64,000 nt of DNA from Thalassospira alkalitolerans (GTDB lineage: Bacteria > Pseudomonadota > Alphaproteobacteria > Rhodospirillales > Thalassospiraceae), in contig NZ_JFKB01000002.1 of the NCBI RefSeq assembly GCF_002115745.1, positions 124,001 through 188,000 on the forward strand. The letters are read 5' to 3'. The position numbers were made by a program, and so were the translations under genes. A model generated the notes under the pieces. It ran no database searches and was not told where the DNA came from. It was given only the letters and a program-made list of their open reading frames with translations. This document shows, piece after piece, positions 36,833 to 46,928 of this stretch; position 1 is the first letter of the stretch; the number at the start of each line of letters is the position of its first letter.

Positions 36833-37810
36833 ATGGAACAGGTTCTTGCAAGGTTGCGCGCAGCGGCAGAGGCGACACGGCTTCGTCTGCTGGCGATTTG
36901 TGCCGAATGTGAACTGACTGTCAGTGAGATCACCCAGATCATCGGACAGAGTCAGCCACGCGTTTCACGCCATCTGAAATTGCTGTGTGAAGCCGGTTTG
37001 CTTGTTCGATTCCGCGAAGGCACATGGGTGTTTTATCGGACTCCGAATACCGGCCCCGGTGCGGAACTGGTGCAGCCGGTTTTGCGGCTTTTACCCCAAG
37101 ATGACGAAACCCTTGCCCTTGACCACGCCCGCCTTGAACAGGTGAAGGCACAGCGCGAACAGATTGCGACCGAATATTTCCGCGCCAATGCCGATGACTG
37201 GGATCGTATCCGGTCCCTTCACGTTGACGAAACGGTGGTTGAACAGGCGCTGGTTGATACGATTGGCGATCTTTCCGGCGGACGTATCCTTGATATCGGC
37301 ACCGGCACCGGCCGTGTTTTGGAACTGCTGGGGAAAACCGCCGAAGAAGGCGTTGGTGTTGATATGTCGCGCGAAATGCTGGCCGTCGCACGTGCGCGCT
37401 TGCAACGTGCTGATCTGTCAAACTGTCTGGTGCGACAGGCCGATATGTATCAATTGCCCTATCCGGCCGGGATGTTTGATGTCGTGACCCTGCATCAGGT
37501 TTTGCATTATGCCGAACGCCCCGAAGCGGCCATTGCCGAGGCTGCCCGTGTGCTGGCGCCCAATGGCCGGTTGCTGGTCGTTGATTTTGCCGCCCATGAC
37601 CGCGAAGAATTGCGTGAAGAACACGCTCATCGCCGCCTTGGGTTCGATGATGGGGCGATCCATACGTGGTTTCGCGCATGTGAACTTGAACCTTGCGATG
37701 TCATAAGCCTGCCGGGCAAACCGTTAACGGTACGAATCTGGTCGGCATATGCATCCGCACAGGCGCAAAAGCCGGTTGCGGCAAACAGAAATAACCAGGC
37801 GGCCGAGTAA
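36833..37810 (+). CDS. ArsR-family regulator fused to SAM-dependent methyltransferase
   Basis: 325-aa two-domain protein. Residues 1-90 are an ArsR winged helix (ARLRAAAEATRLRLLAICAEC and SQPRVSRHLKLLCEAGLLVRFREGTWVFYR). Residues ~130-310 are a class I methyltransferase with motif I ILDIGTGTGRVLELL, VGVDMSREMLAVAR, and FDVVTLHQVLHYAERP. GGAGG lies just upstream of the ATG. Fused proteins like this are common upstream of metF in Alphaproteobacteria and are thought to sense SAM or SAH and control the methionine cycle. Whether methyl transfer still occurs is unknown. Next gene metF begins 80 nt later. Confidence 0.9.
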   Translation: MEQVLARLRAAAEATRLRLLAICAECELTVSEITQIIGQSQPRVSRHLKLLCEAGLLVRFREGTWVFYRTPNTGPGAELVQPVLRLLPQDDETLALDHARLEQVKAQREQIATEYFRANADDWDRIRSLHVDETVVEQALVDTIGDLSGGRILDIGTGTGRVLELLGKTAEEGVGVDMSREMLAVARARLQRADLSNCLVRQADMYQLPYPAGMFDVVTLHQVLHYAERPEAAIAEAARVLAPNGRLLVVDFAAHDREELREEHAHRRLGFDDGAIHTWFRACELEPCDVISLPGKPLTVRIWSAYASAQAQKPVAANRNNQAAE

Positions 37811-37890
37811 TTACGACGGCCATCTGATGTGACGATATGAATGATACGTAACGAACCGTTCCGCTGGAACGACAAGACAGGATCAAAAAA

Positions 37891-38793
37891 ATGACGGTTC
37901 ATAACGACCAGACACCCCGCAGTACTTCCGATGACGGATTACGGGTTTCGTTCGAATTTTTCCCGCCGAAAACGGAGAAAATGGAAGAAACCATGTGGCG
38001 TTCGATCCATCGTCTGGCGCCGTTAAGCCCGTCTTTTGTGTCGGTGACCTATGGGGCAGGCGGATCAACCCGTGACCGCACGCACAGCAGCGTCACCCGC
38101 ATTCAGGGCGAAACCGGCATTCCGGCGGCCGCCCATCTGACCTGTGTTGGCCACACCAAGGAAGAAATCGAAACCATCGCGCGCAAATATTGGGACGAAG
38201 GCATTCGATCCATTGTTGCCCTGCGCGGTGATTTGCCCGATGCCGGTGATAAATATGTCCCGACCCCGGGCGGCTATCCCTATGCGGTGGATCTGGTCGA
38301 AGGCCTGAAACGGATTGCTGATTTTGATATTTCGGTTTCGGCCTATCCGGAAACCCATCCCGATGCGCCCAATGCCGATTTTGAAATCGATTATCTGAAA
38401 CACAAGATCGATGCTGGTGCGAACCGTGCGATTACGCAGTTTTTCTTTGATAATGATGTGTTCCTTCGGTTCCGCGATAAATGCGTTGCCGCCGGGATCA
38501 CCGCCCCGATCGTGCCGGGTATCTTGCCGGTAACCAATTTCGGATCGCTTTTGAAATTTGCCAATATGTGCGGCGCATCGGTGCCCAAGCGTTGGCACTG
38601 GCGTTTTGAAGGTCTTGACGAAGATCCGGAAACGCGCCGCATGGTTGCTTTTCACGAAGCGATTTCTCAAGTTGAAGGTTTGATGAAGGAAGGCGTGACC
38701 GACTTTCACTTCTATACTCTCAACCGTGCCGAACTAACTTATGCCATTTGTCATGCGCTGGGTATTCGCGGGACTGCAAAGGCAGCAGCCTAA
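37891..38793 (+). CDS. metF: Methylenetetrahydrofolate reductase MetF
   Basis: 300-aa flavoprotein reducing 5,10-methylene-THF to 5-methyl-THF, the methyl donor for MetH. Family blocks: SFEFFPPKTEKMEETMW (catalytic Glu), SVTYGAGGSTRD, AHLTCVGHTKEEIE, IVALRGDLP, and ITQFFFDNDVFLRFRDKC. Length is standard. AGGA lies upstream of the ATG. It sits between the ArsR-methyltransferase and metH genes, forming a methionine/SAM-cycle cluster. Confidence 0.95.
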   Translation: MTVHNDQTPRSTSDDGLRVSFEFFPPKTEKMEETMWRSIHRLAPLSPSFVSVTYGAGGSTRDRTHSSVTRIQGETGIPAAAHLTCVGHTKEEIETIARKYWDEGIRSIVALRGDLPDAGDKYVPTPGGYPYAVDLVEGLKRIADFDISVSAYPETHPDAPNADFEIDYLKHKIDAGANRAITQFFFDNDVFLRFRDKCVAAGITAPIVPGILPVTNFGSLLKFANMCGASVPKRWHWRFEGLDEDPETRRMVAFHEAISQVEGLMKEGVTDFHFYTLNRAELTYAICHALGIRGTAKAAA

Positions 38794-38831
38794 GCATTGC
38801 CCAACCGACCTCGCATGAATGAAACGACTGG

Positions 38832-39905
38832 ATGATGATGATGAATGATCGCAAGGAACGCATTGCCCTGCTGCGCAAACGGGCCGAGACTAAAATCCTG
38901 ATCCTTGATGGTGCCATGGGCACGATGATCCAGCGCCACAGGCTAAGCGAAGAAGATTATCGCGGGGAACGCTTTGCCGACTGGAAACAGGACGTAAAGG
39001 GCAATAACGATCTTTTGTCATTGACCCAGCCTGACATCATCAAAGGTATCCATCTGGAATATATCGCGGCGGGTGCAGATTTGCAGGGGACGAATACGTT
39101 CAGTGCGACAACCATCGCCCAGGCTGATTACGGTATGGAAAGTCTGGCCTACGAGATCAATTTCGAAAGTGCCAAAATCGCGCGTGCGGCCTGTGACGAA
39201 TGGGAAGCCGCCCATCCCGGTGATGTGCGCTTTGTGAATGGTGCCGTTGGTCCGACCAACCGTACCGCATCCATTTCACCCGATGTGAATAATCCCGGTT
39301 TCCGCGGGGTTAATTTTGATCAACTACGCGAAGCTTATAAAGAAGCGGTCAATGGTTTGCTTGACGGTGGGGCAGATACGCTTTTGGTCGAAACCATTTT
39401 CGATACGCTGAACGCCAAGGCCGCTTTGTTTGCAATTGACGAAGTGCTTGAAGAACGCGGCGAAGATGTGCCGGTCATGATTTCGGGCACGATTACCGAT
39501 GCATCGGGCCGGACCCTTTCGGGGCAGACGACCGAGGCATTTTATAATTCGGTTCGCCATGCCAAGCCGTTTTCAATCGGCCTTAACTGTGCGCTTGGTG
39601 CGGCACAGTTGCGTCCCTATGTACAGGAATTGTCGCGGATTGCCGAATGCCGGGTTTCGGTTTATCCCAATGCGGGCCTGCCGAATGAGTTCGGTGAATA
39701 TGATCAGTCAGATGCCGAAATGGCGGAACTGGTCAAAGAATGGGCTGATACGGGGATGGTTAATCTGCTGGGCGGGTGCTGTGGCACAACGCCGCCCCAT
39801 ATCAAGGCAATTGCCGATGCGGTGGCCAAGTCCGCCCCGCGTAAATTGCCCAAGATTGAACCGAAAATGCGCCTTTCGGGCCTCGAGCCTTTTAACGCCG
39901 CCTGA
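38832..39905 (+). CDS. metH1: Methionine synthase, homocysteine-binding subunit (split MetH, N-terminal part)
   Basis: 357-aa protein equal to the first module of MetH. It binds zinc and homocysteine: [26 protein letters not shown], Cys253 in GLNCALGA, and Cys316/Cys317 in [13 protein letters not shown]. In E. coli MetH this module is joined to the folate, B12 and activation modules. Here it ends with a stop codon at 39903 and the rest is a separate gene 33 nt later in another frame. Both parts keep clean ends, so this looks like a stable split, not a fresh frameshift. Four consecutive ATGs begin the gene; which is used is unclear. Confidence 0.92.
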   Translation: MMMMNDRKERIALLRKRAETKILILDGAMGTMIQRHRLSEEDYRGERFADWKQDVKGNNDLLSLTQPDIIKGIHLEYIAAGADLQGTNTFSATTIAQADYGMESLAYEINFESAKIARAACDEWEAAHPGDVRFVNGAVGPTNRTASISPDVNNPGFRGVNFDQLREAYKEAVNGLLDGGADTLLVETIFDTLNAKAALFAIDEVLEERGEDVPVMISGTITDASGRTLSGQTTEAFYNSVRHAKPFSIGLNCALGAAQLRPYVQELSRIAECRVSVYPNAGLPNEFGEYDQSDAEMAELVKEWADTGMVNLLGGCCGTTPPHIKAIADAVAKSAPRKLPKIEPKMRLSGLEPFNAA

Positions 39906-39938
39906 TGTTGATACGCAAAAAAGAGATCGAACAAAGCC

Positions 39939-42584
39939 ATGAGTGACATTGCCAGATTTATCAATATCGGCGAACGTACGAACGTCGCAGGATCGATCAA
40001 GTTCAAAAACCTGATCGTTGACGAAAACTATGATGCGGCGCTTGAAGTGGCCCGCCAGCAGGTCGAAAACGGCGCACAGATCATCGACATCAACATGGAT
40101 GATGCGATGCTTGATGCCGAAACGGCGATGGTTAAATTCGTCAATCTTTTGGCCGCCGAACCCGATATCGCGCGTGTGCCGATCATGATCGACAGTTCCA
40201 AATGGAACGTGATCGAAGCTGGCTTGAAATGCCTTCAGGGCAAAGGCATCGTCAATTCGATCAGTCTGAAAGAAGGCGAAGAGCCGTTTATCAAGCAGGC
40301 GCGTCTTTTGCGCCGTTATGGTGCGGCGGTCGTCGTCATGGCCTTTGATGAAAAAGGTCAGGCCGATACGGTTGATCGTAAGATCGATATTTGCGAACGC
40401 AGCTATCGTGTGCTGGTCGACAAAGTTGGCTTTCCACCCGAAGACATTATTTTCGATCCGAACATCTTTGCCGTCGCCACAGGGATCGAGGAGCACGACA
40501 ATTACGCCGTCGATTTCATCGAAGCCTGCAAACTGATCAAGGCGCGTTTGCCCTATGCCAAGATTTCCGGCGGGGTTTCAAACGTTTCCTTCTCATTCCG
40601 GGGGAATAACCCAGTCCGCGAAGCCATGCATTCCGTATTCCTGTATTATGCAACACAGGCCGGTATGGACATGGGGATCGTTAATGCCGGTCAGCTGGTG
40701 GTTTACGAACAAATTCCGCCAGAACTGCGCGAACGGGTTGAGGATGTCATCCTGAACCGTCGTTCCGATGCGACAGACCGTTTGCTGGAAGTTGCTGAAA
40801 AATATCGCGGCACCGGCGGCCCGGAAAAGAAAGCCGATCTGGAATGGCGTAAAAAGCCGGTTAACGAACGTCTGGCCCATGCGCTGGTCAATGGCATTGC
40901 CGAATTCGTCGAAGAAGACACCGAAGAAGCCCGTTTGCAGGCCGACAAACCCCTTCACGTGATTGAAGGGCCGTTGATGGACGGTATGAATGTCGTCGGT
41001 GACCTGTTTGGCGAGGGCAAGATGTTCCTGCCACAGGTGGTAAAATCAGCCCGTGTGATGAAAAAGGCCGTTGCCTATTTGATCCCGTACATCGAAGAAG
41101 AAAAAAACGGTGTGCGTGAAACCAATGGTAAAATCCTGTTGGCGACGGTTAAGGGCGACGTTCATGACATCGGCAAGAACATCGTCGGCGTGGTTCTGCA
41201 ATGTAACAATTTCGAGGTTCTCGATCTTGGCGTGATGGTTCCGACCCAAAAGATCATTGAAACCGCCAAGGCCGAAAAGGTCGATATGATCGGGCTTTCG
41301 GGCCTGATCACGCCGTCGCTTGAAGAAATGACCTATGTCGCGGCCGAAATGGAACGCGAAGGCCTTGATATTCCACTTTTGATTGGTGGCGCGACGACGT
41401 CAAAGGTTCATACGGCGGTCAAGATTGCACCGAATTATAACAAATCCGTGGTTTACGTGATTGATGCATCGCGTGCGGTGGGGGTCGCCAGTAAACTGGT
41501 TTCCGAAACCCACCGGCACCAGTTCGTCACAGACCTTCGGGCTGAATATATCGCGATGGCCGAAAAGCACGCCGCCCAGCAATTGCAGAAAAAGCGATTT
41601 GCAATTGGCGATGCGCGCGCCAACAAGGTCCAGCTTGACTGGGATGCCTATGATATTCCCGCCCCGAAAAAGCCCGGCATCACTCGGTTTGAAACCTTTG
41701 ATCTGGCGGATCTGGTTGAACGGTTTGACTGGAAACCATTTTTCGAGACATGGGAACTGCATGGCCGTTTCCCCGATATCCTGAGCGATGAAAAAGTCGG
41801 CGAAACAGCACGTGGTCTTTTTGAAGATGCCAAGGCGATGCTCAAACGCATTGTCGATGAAAAATGGTTCAAGCCACGTGCGGTTGTTGGGATTTGGCCG
41901 GCCAATTCGGTTGGCGATGATATCGAAGTCACCCCGGCACCGGATCAGAACGAACCCGTGATGGTTCATACGTTGCGTCAACAGATGTTCCGTGAAAACA
42001 ACAAGCGTCCAAATCGGGCCTTGGCCGATTACATCGCGCCCAAAGAATCCGGCAAGACCGATTATATCGGTGCCTTTGTCGTTACCGCCGGGCCGCAAGT
42101 CGAAGAAATCGCCAAAAAGTTTGAAGCCGATCACGATGATTACAACGCCATTCTGGTGAAAGCACTGGGTGACCGTTTCGCCGAGGCCTTTGCCGAACGT
42201 ATGCATGAAAAGGTCCGCAAGGAACTTTGGGGCTATGCGGCGGATGAAAGCCTGCCCAATGCCGAATTGATTGCCGAAGGTTATCGCGGTATTCGCCCGG
42301 CACCGGGGTATCCGGCCTGCCCGGAACACACTGAAAAACGCACGCTGTGGCAATTGCTGGATGCGGATAACAATGTCGGTGTCAAACTGACCGAAAGCTG
42401 TGCTATGACCCCGGCATCTTCGGTTAGCGGCTTCTATTTTGCCCATCCCGAAGCCAAATATTTCGGCCTTGGCAAGATCGAACGTGATCAGGTCGAAAGC
42501 TATGCCGAACGTAAAGGTATGACAATGGCCGAGGCTGAACGCTGGTTGGCGCCGAACCTGAATTACGATCCGCGCCGCGCGTGA
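39939..42584 (+). CDS. metH2: Methionine synthase, folate/cobalamin/activation subunit (split MetH, C-terminal part)
   Basis: 881-aa protein with the remaining MetH modules. The pterin-binding TIM barrel spans ~1-270 ([24 protein letters not shown]). The B12 cap and Rossmann domain span ~300-550, with [11 protein letters not shown] (His409 as lower cobalt ligand) and [13 protein letters not shown]. The SAM-binding reactivation domain spans ~570-881, with [15 protein letters not shown] and [19 protein letters not shown]. Together with the upstream subunit it forms a complete cobalamin-dependent methionine synthase. It starts [15 protein letters not shown] with its own ATG, so translation is independent. 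No cobalamin riboswitch was seen upstream. Confidence 0.95.
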   Translation: MSDIARFINIGERTNVAGSIKFKNLIVDENYDAALEVARQQVENGAQIIDINMDDAMLDAETAMVKFVNLLAAEPDIARVPIMIDSSKWNVIEAGLKCLQGKGIVNSISLKEGEEPFIKQARLLRRYGAAVVVMAFDEKGQADTVDRKIDICERSYRVLVDKVGFPPEDIIFDPNIFAVATGIEEHDNYAVDFIEACKLIKARLPYAKISGGVSNVSFSFRGNNPVREAMHSVFLYYATQAGMDMGIVNAGQLVVYEQIPPELRERVEDVILNRRSDATDRLLEVAEKYRGTGGPEKKADLEWRKKPVNERLAHALVNGIAEFVEEDTEEARLQADKPLHVIEGPLMDGMNVVGDLFGEGKMFLPQVVKSARVMKKAVAYLIPYIEEEKNGVRETNGKILLATVKGDVHDIGKNIVGVVLQCNNFEVLDLGVMVPTQKIIETAKAEKVDMIGLSGLITPSLEEMTYVAAEMEREGLDIPLLIGGATTSKVHTAVKIAPNYNKSVVYVIDASRAVGVASKLVSETHRHQFVTDLRAEYIAMAEKHAAQQLQKKRFAIGDARANKVQLDWDAYDIPAPKKPGITRFETFDLADLVERFDWKPFFETWELHGRFPDILSDEKVGETARGLFEDAKAMLKRIVDEKWFKPRAVVGIWPANSVGDDIEVTPAPDQNEPVMVHTLRQQMFRENNKRPNRALADYIAPKESGKTDYIGAFVVTAGPQVEEIAKKFEADHDDYNAILVKALGDRFAEAFAERMHEKVRKELWGYAADESLPNAELIAEGYRGIRPAPGYPACPEHTEKRTLWQLLDADNNVGVKLTESCAMTPASSVSGFYFAHPEAKYFGLGKIERDQVESYAERKGMTMAEAERWLAPNLNYDPRRA

Positions 42585-42602
42585 TCTGATCTGACCTTAA
42601 AC

Positions 42603-42639
42603 AAAAAGCCCCGCAGGTATTTTCCTGCGGGGCTTTTTT
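42603..42639. terminator. Bidirectional terminator between metH2 and MFS gene
   Basis: A perfect 15-bp stem (AAAAAGCCCCGCAGG / CCTGCGGGGCTTTTT) with a 6-nt loop lies between convergent genes. T-runs exist on both strands. Confidence 0.95.
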
Positions 42640-42660
42640 CGATGTCATTTTCCCCGGCGG

Positions 42661-43911
42661 TTATGCCTGATGGGTTGTGTGGAAGAACTTGCCGCGCTCG
42701 GTAATGCCGATAATCGCAATCGCCAGGATCGCCAACACCAGATAGCCGCCAACCAGCGGGATAACCGTGCCGTTAAATTGCTGGCCGATAATACCGCCTG
42801 CAACGACACCAATCAGTGTGCTGTAAACCCCGATCACCGACGATGCCGTACCGGCAATTCGCCCGACCGGTTCCATCGCCAGCGAATTGAAATTCGGCAT
42901 GGTCATGGAAAAACAAAACAGCGTGATCGTTAAACCGACGCCAAAGACCGGAAGCGGCGGCGCACCGTCAAACGCCCATGCAATGCACAGGTTGATCAGG
43001 CTGCTGATGGCCATGACAACGAGTCCGCCCTGCGAAAGCTTGTGCATGCCGATCTTGCGGACAAGATGCGCATTGACAAAGGATGACACGCTCATACAGG
43101 CGGCAATCATCCCGAACACCAGCGGGAACCACACGCCAAGCCCGTAAACCTCGGTTTCGAAAATCTGCTGTGCCGATCCGATATAGGCCATCAAGCAGGC
43201 AAACATCAGGCCCATCGCGGTTGAATAACCCAATGTCTGGCGGGTTGTGATGGTGGTTTTGATATCGCGTGCAATGCGTTTGAGCGACAGTTTATGCCGA
43301 TATTCCGGATGCAGGGTTTCGGGCATCCGCAGATAGAACCAAACCGCAATGGCAATTGCCAGGACCAGTGTGCTGACAAAAATCATATGCCAGTTGGCCA
43401 GCGCCAAAATCAGGCTGCCTGATGCCGGGGCAAAAACCGGCAGGATGATGAACACCATCATGACAAATGACATAACGCGTGCCATTTCGCGGCCTTCAAA
43501 ACAATCACGTGTGATCGCAATGGTCAAAACGCGCGGGGCGGCGGCACCCAAACCTTGAACAAAACGGGCGATCAAAAGATGTTCATAACTATCGGCGAAA
43601 ACCGCCATGATGGTGCCAATGGCATAGATCGACAGGCCCAGCATCAAAATAGGTTTGCGGCCAAAACTGTCGGCCAGCGGACCATAAACGATCTGCATCA
43701 GTGCAAAAGCGATCATGAAAACATAGATCAACAATTGCATGCGATTGCCGTCTTGGATGCCGTAATCAGCCGCAATCGGACCAAATGCAGGTAAAAGGTT
43801 GTCGATGGAAAGCGCGACCAGACCAATGGTAATGGCCATCAATACAACGAATTCGGTAAAACCCGGAAGCGGACGGGCGATGGTGGCGCCCGATTGTTGA
43901 CGTTCAGTCAT
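42661..43911 (-). CDS. Bcr/CflA-type MFS drug exporter
   Basis: 416-aa major facilitator with 12 predicted TM segments. Bcr/CflA marks: LSIDNLLPAFGPIAADYG in TM1, YGPLADSFGRKPILMLGLSIYAIG (motif A) between TM2 and TM3, RFVQGLGAAAPRVLTIAITRD in TM4, and WHMIFVSTLVLAIAIAVWFYL after TM5. Likely a proton-coupled exporter of drugs or metabolites; the substrate is unknown. Monocistronic, with about 290 bp of upstream noncoding DNA shared with the divergent channel gene. Confidence 0.88.
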   Translation of the reverse strand: MTERQQSGATIARPLPGFTEFVVLMAITIGLVALSIDNLLPAFGPIAADYGIQDGNRMQLLIYVFMIAFALMQIVYGPLADSFGRKPILMLGLSIYAIGTIMAVFADSYEHLLIARFVQGLGAAAPRVLTIAITRDCFEGREMARVMSFVMMVFIILPVFAPASGSLILALANWHMIFVSTLVLAIAIAVWFYLRMPETLHPEYRHKLSLKRIARDIKTTITTRQTLGYSTAMGLMFACLMAYIGSAQQIFETEVYGLGVWFPLVFGMIAACMSVSSFVNAHLVRKIGMHKLSQGGLVVMAISSLINLCIAWAFDGAPPLPVFGVGLTITLFCFSMTMPNFNSLAMEPVGRIAGTASSVIGVYSTLIGVVAGGIIGQQFNGTVIPLVGGYLVLAILAIAIIGITERGKFFHTTHQA

Positions 43912-44204
43912 TTATCGGTGGTCCTGAAAAAAGGATTATTGTCATTTTGGTAAGCCCGGCAAGGTCTTGGACCGTAACTGGTTTTGACAATGCGTTATTT
44001 TCTGTTCGAAGATCAATGATGGTTTTTTGAAAGCATCAACCAATCAGAAAACCGTTTTTACACGATCACGCGCCATCACTTGCGGTGGGGAATGGAGAAA
44101 TATTGGCAAAAAACAATGGATTTTCCGACCTTTACGTTTTATTCGCAGGATATTGTGATCATATAACAACTTCCTGTTTCACCCGTTCCCGCCGGTAAAC
44201 CATT
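43912..44204. other. Divergent intergenic region, no gene seen
   Basis: 293 bp between the MFS and ClC genes. It is A/T-rich with no clear hairpin or known operator, and should carry both promoters. Confidence 0.4.
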
Positions 44205-45998
44205 ATGGCTGAGAAGCTTTTTAAGTCCAACCAACTGCTTAGCCAACTCCGACGTGTCGTCAAAAGCGAACAACTTGTGCTGTCGGTATTGGCATTGGTG
44301 GTTGGCGCCATGGCCGGGGCGGGGACAATCGTGTTCCGCGAAGGCATTTTATTTGTTCAGACATTGACCTTTGGGTCGGGTGAAGAGGCCGTACACGAAT
44401 ATCTGCGCACCTTGCCGGCATGGCATTTGATTGCGGTGCCGACCTTGGGCGGTTTGTTTGTTGGCGTCTTTATCTATCGTTTCCTGCCGGAACGCCGCCC
44501 GCATGGCGTTGCTGACGTTGTTGATGCGGCGTTGTTTCATGATGCGCGCATGTCGTCACGATGCGGCATTAAATCGGCCTTTATCAGTGCGGTGTCGCTG
44601 GGTACCGGTGCATCGCTTGGCCGCGAGGGGCCGGTTGTTCATATGGGGGCCTCATTTGGCGCCTGGCTGGCGCGGATGCTTCATTTGCGCCGCAGTACGG
44701 CGCGGACCTTGCTGGGCTGCGGGGTGGCGTCTGCGGTTGCCGCGTCGTTCAACGCACCTTTGGCCGGGGCGTTGTTTGCCCATGAAGTTGCCCTTGGACA
44801 TTATGCGCTGACCGCCTTTGCGCCGATTGTTTTGGCATCGGTGACCGGGACGATCATCACGCGGCTGTATTTCGGGGCGGATGTGGCCTTTTTGTTGCCC
44901 ACCAATGAAATTCAGTCGTTTCTTGAATTTCCCGCCTTTGCGCTTTTGGGGATTGCCGCCGGGATCACCGCAATCTGTGTGACGCGCGGTATTCCAGTGG
45001 TACAGAATGTCGCCCGTGCGGCGAAAATACCCATCTGGTTGCGTCCTGCGGTCGGGGGATTGGTGATCGGCGTTGTGGCGCTTGAGTTCCCGCAAATCGT
45101 CGGGGTTGGCTATGGCGCGATGAATGATGCGCTGTATGCAGCCTATGGCTGGTCATTGCTGGTACAGCTTTTGATCGTTAAGGCGGCGATGGTGACGATC
45201 TGTTTCGGGCTTGGCTATGCCGGTGGCATGTTCAGTCCGGCTCTTTTCCTTGGTGCTATGCTGGGCGGGGCGTTTGGTGTTGCTGCGACTGCTGTTTTCC
45301 CCGATCTGTCGTCGGGGTACGGCGCCTATACACTCGTCGGGATGGGGGCTGTGGCCGCAGCCATGCTGGGCGCGCCGATTTCCACCACCTTGATTATCTT
45401 TGAACTGTCCGGCGATTACGAATTGACCATTGCTGTCATGGTTGCATCGGTTCTGGCTTCGATCATCATGGATCAGTTCCAGGGCGGATCGTTCTTTACC
45501 TGGCAGCTTAAATGCCGGGGCCTGACGACCCGTTGGGGGCGCGAGGTTAATTTGCTGCGCATGATGAAAGTTGCCGACATCATGAAGCGCGAATACGAAG
45601 TTGTCGGATTGAACGAAGGATTGCCCGCCATTCAGGAAAAGCTGGTCAATGCGCCGTATTCCGAATTGTTTGTGGTTGATGAGGATGGCCGCCTGCATGG
45701 CACGATTACGCTGGCCGATTTGCGCCATGCCGCCTTTGATCGCGAACCTGGCGATGAAATTACCGCCGGGCATGTCGCGCGATCCAAACCCCCTGTTTTG
45801 TTGCGCACCGACAGCATCGAAAAGGCCGTCCGATTGATGGAACAAACCGGCGAAGAACATCTGCCGGTCATTGATGATGACGAAAGGCGTTTGATGGTTG
45901 GTTTCGTCCACGAAAAGGATGCGATGATGGCCTATAACAACGCCCTGCTTGAACTGCAAAGCGAAGATCACGGTGGTGCACCGCCCAAGCTTTTCTGA
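44205..45998 (+). CDS. ClC-family chloride channel/transporter with C-terminal CBS pair
   Basis: 597-aa membrane protein. The ClC core (residues ~25-430) has SLGTGASLGREGPVVHMGAS, where Glu141 matches the proton/gating glutamate, and GGMFSPALFLGAMLGGAFG, the GxFxP filter motif. The GSGIP filter motif is not recognisable at the usual place (HGVADVVDAAL instead). A CBS pair (about 465-590; VADIMKREYEVVGLNEGLPAIQEKL and VARSKPPVLLRTDSIEKAVRLME) probably binds an adenine nucleotide and tunes transport. Whether it is a channel or a Cl-/H+ exchanger cannot be decided here. The ribosome site is weak. Confidence 0.9.
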   Translation: MAEKLFKSNQLLSQLRRVVKSEQLVLSVLALVVGAMAGAGTIVFREGILFVQTLTFGSGEEAVHEYLRTLPAWHLIAVPTLGGLFVGVFIYRFLPERRPHGVADVVDAALFHDARMSSRCGIKSAFISAVSLGTGASLGREGPVVHMGASFGAWLARMLHLRRSTARTLLGCGVASAVAASFNAPLAGALFAHEVALGHYALTAFAPIVLASVTGTIITRLYFGADVAFLLPTNEIQSFLEFPAFALLGIAAGITAICVTRGIPVVQNVARAAKIPIWLRPAVGGLVIGVVALEFPQIVGVGYGAMNDALYAAYGWSLLVQLLIVKAAMVTICFGLGYAGGMFSPALFLGAMLGGAFGVAATAVFPDLSSGYGAYTLVGMGAVAAAMLGAPISTTLIIFELSGDYELTIAVMVASVLASIIMDQFQGGSFFTWQLKCRGLTTRWGREVNLLRMMKVADIMKREYEVVGLNEGLPAIQEKLVNAPYSELFVVDEDGRLHGTITLADLRHAAFDREPGDEITAGHVARSKPPVLLRTDSIEKAVRLMEQTGEEHLPVIDDDERRLMVGFVHEKDAMMAYNNALLELQSEDHGGAPPKLF

Positions 45999-46016
45999 TG
46001 ATGATAAGTAGATAAA

Positions 46017-46046
46017 AAAGAGCAGCGACAAATTGCGCTGCTCTTT
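46017..46046. terminator. Terminator between ClC gene and Ser-rich protein gene
   Basis: An 11-bp stem AAAGAGCAGCG / CGCTGCTCTTT with an 8-nt loop, 18 nt after the ClC stop. It lies 21 nt downstream of the convergent gene's stop, and A/T-rich ends support function in both directions. Confidence 0.85.
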
Positions 46047-46067
46047 ATCACGGTCTTAGTTGCAAGG

Positions 46068-46655
46068 TCAGGCAGCCTGGGCCATCGCAACAGGTCTGGC
46101 AGAATTAGCGGCACCGGACATGATTTGTGCCGCAATGCGGCTATCCGTACCAGAGACACCGGATTTGATATCTGCCGAGATATTATCAATCTCTGCCGAT
46201 ATCTGTTGACGTTGGATCTCTGCGTTTTCCTGCTGTGTTTTCTTTGCTTCTTCGTCACTCAAGCCGGTATTTAATGCTGGTTTGAGTTCTGCATCACGCG
46301 GATCTTCGGCTTCAAATTGCTCGATACCCGGAGGTCCAGAAGACGAGGATTGGCTATTGGCTGTTGCATCATCGGAAGATGACGCTTGTTGGCTTTCTTC
46401 CTCAACAGACATCATGGCGGCAGCAAAGGCACCTTCGCCACCTCCTTCCTGCAGGGCCAACATTACCGATTGAAGGCTGTCAGCAAGATTGCTGCCCTGC
46501 GATCCAATGGCGGCCGTCGGAGATATAGGGTCGGTTATTGGTGCTGCGCTAAATGCGCTGCTTCGTTCGATACCTTCGGATTCACCAACAGAACTTCTGG
46601 AGCTAACAGGTATCGAAAACGACAAACCCTGGCCCAGAATTGAAATAGCACTCAC
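46068..46655 (-). CDS. Ser/Gln/Glu-rich low-complexity protein, function unknown (GTG start)
   Basis: 195-aa protein starting at GTG with GGGAG about 11 nt upstream. The N-terminal half is Ser/Ala/Gly-rich. A Ser/Asp run follows near residues 90-110. The C-terminal third is helical and charged (SDEEAKKTQQENAEIQRQQISAEIDNISADIKSG). No signal peptide or TM segment. Its N terminus (MSAISILGQGLSFSIPV) and composition recall the next gene upstream (EF-hand protein), suggesting a related pair of exported or scaffold proteins, but I do not recognise the family. A long hairpin lies 33 nt upstream of the start. A terminator follows, supporting a real transcript. Confidence 0.6.
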   Translation of the reverse strand: MSAISILGQGLSFSIPVSSRSSVGESEGIERSSAFSAAPITDPISPTAAIGSQGSNLADSLQSVMLALQEGGGEGAFAAAMMSVEEESQQASSSDDATANSQSSSSGPPGIEQFEAEDPRDAELKPALNTGLSDEEAKKTQQENAEIQRQQISAEIDNISADIKSGVSGTDSRIAAQIMSGAANSARPVAMAQAA

Positions 46656-46687
46656 GATGTAATGCTCCCTTCTGAGGTTCCACTTTA

Positions 46688-46742
46688 AAGCGCTTCTGAC
46701 CGGGCACGGTAAAAATTACCGTTCCCGAATTCAGAAACGCTT
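46688..46742. repeat. Long near-perfect hairpin in the leader of the Ser-rich gene
   Basis: Inverted repeat of about 23 base pairs with a AAA loop at 46713-46715. The inner arm is CGGGCACGGTAA / TTACCGTTCCCG (one mismatch); the outer arm is AAGCGCTTCTGA / TCAGAAACGCTT (one mismatch); a 1x3 internal loop separates them. No T-run. Possible roles: leader structure controlling the gene at 46655, a REP-like element, or a protein-binding site. A smaller palindrome, ATGATATCAT, lies at 46816-46825. Confidence 0.75.
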
Positions 46743-46928
46743 CGCAGAGAGAAGGAAGCAAAAAATACGCCATTTAAAAGAGGATTGGAAATCTGCGCTT
46801 TCACCCGAGATCAATATGATATCATTGAACATCTTGGGCAAAATTTGCCGCCTGACAAAGGTCAAGCGATCGCGCATGTGATCTTAGATTTTTCCGGATC
46901 ACAGAAGATTTCGTCTAAATCACATCTT

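Noticed and set aside
37811-38831. Cobalamin riboswitch for metH
   Set aside because: No B12-box-like sequence was seen upstream of metF or of either metH part.
38832-42584. metH as a frameshifted pseudogene
   Set aside because: Both parts have proper starts and stops at module borders, intact catalytic residues, and a 33-nt spacer. This fits a true split gene.
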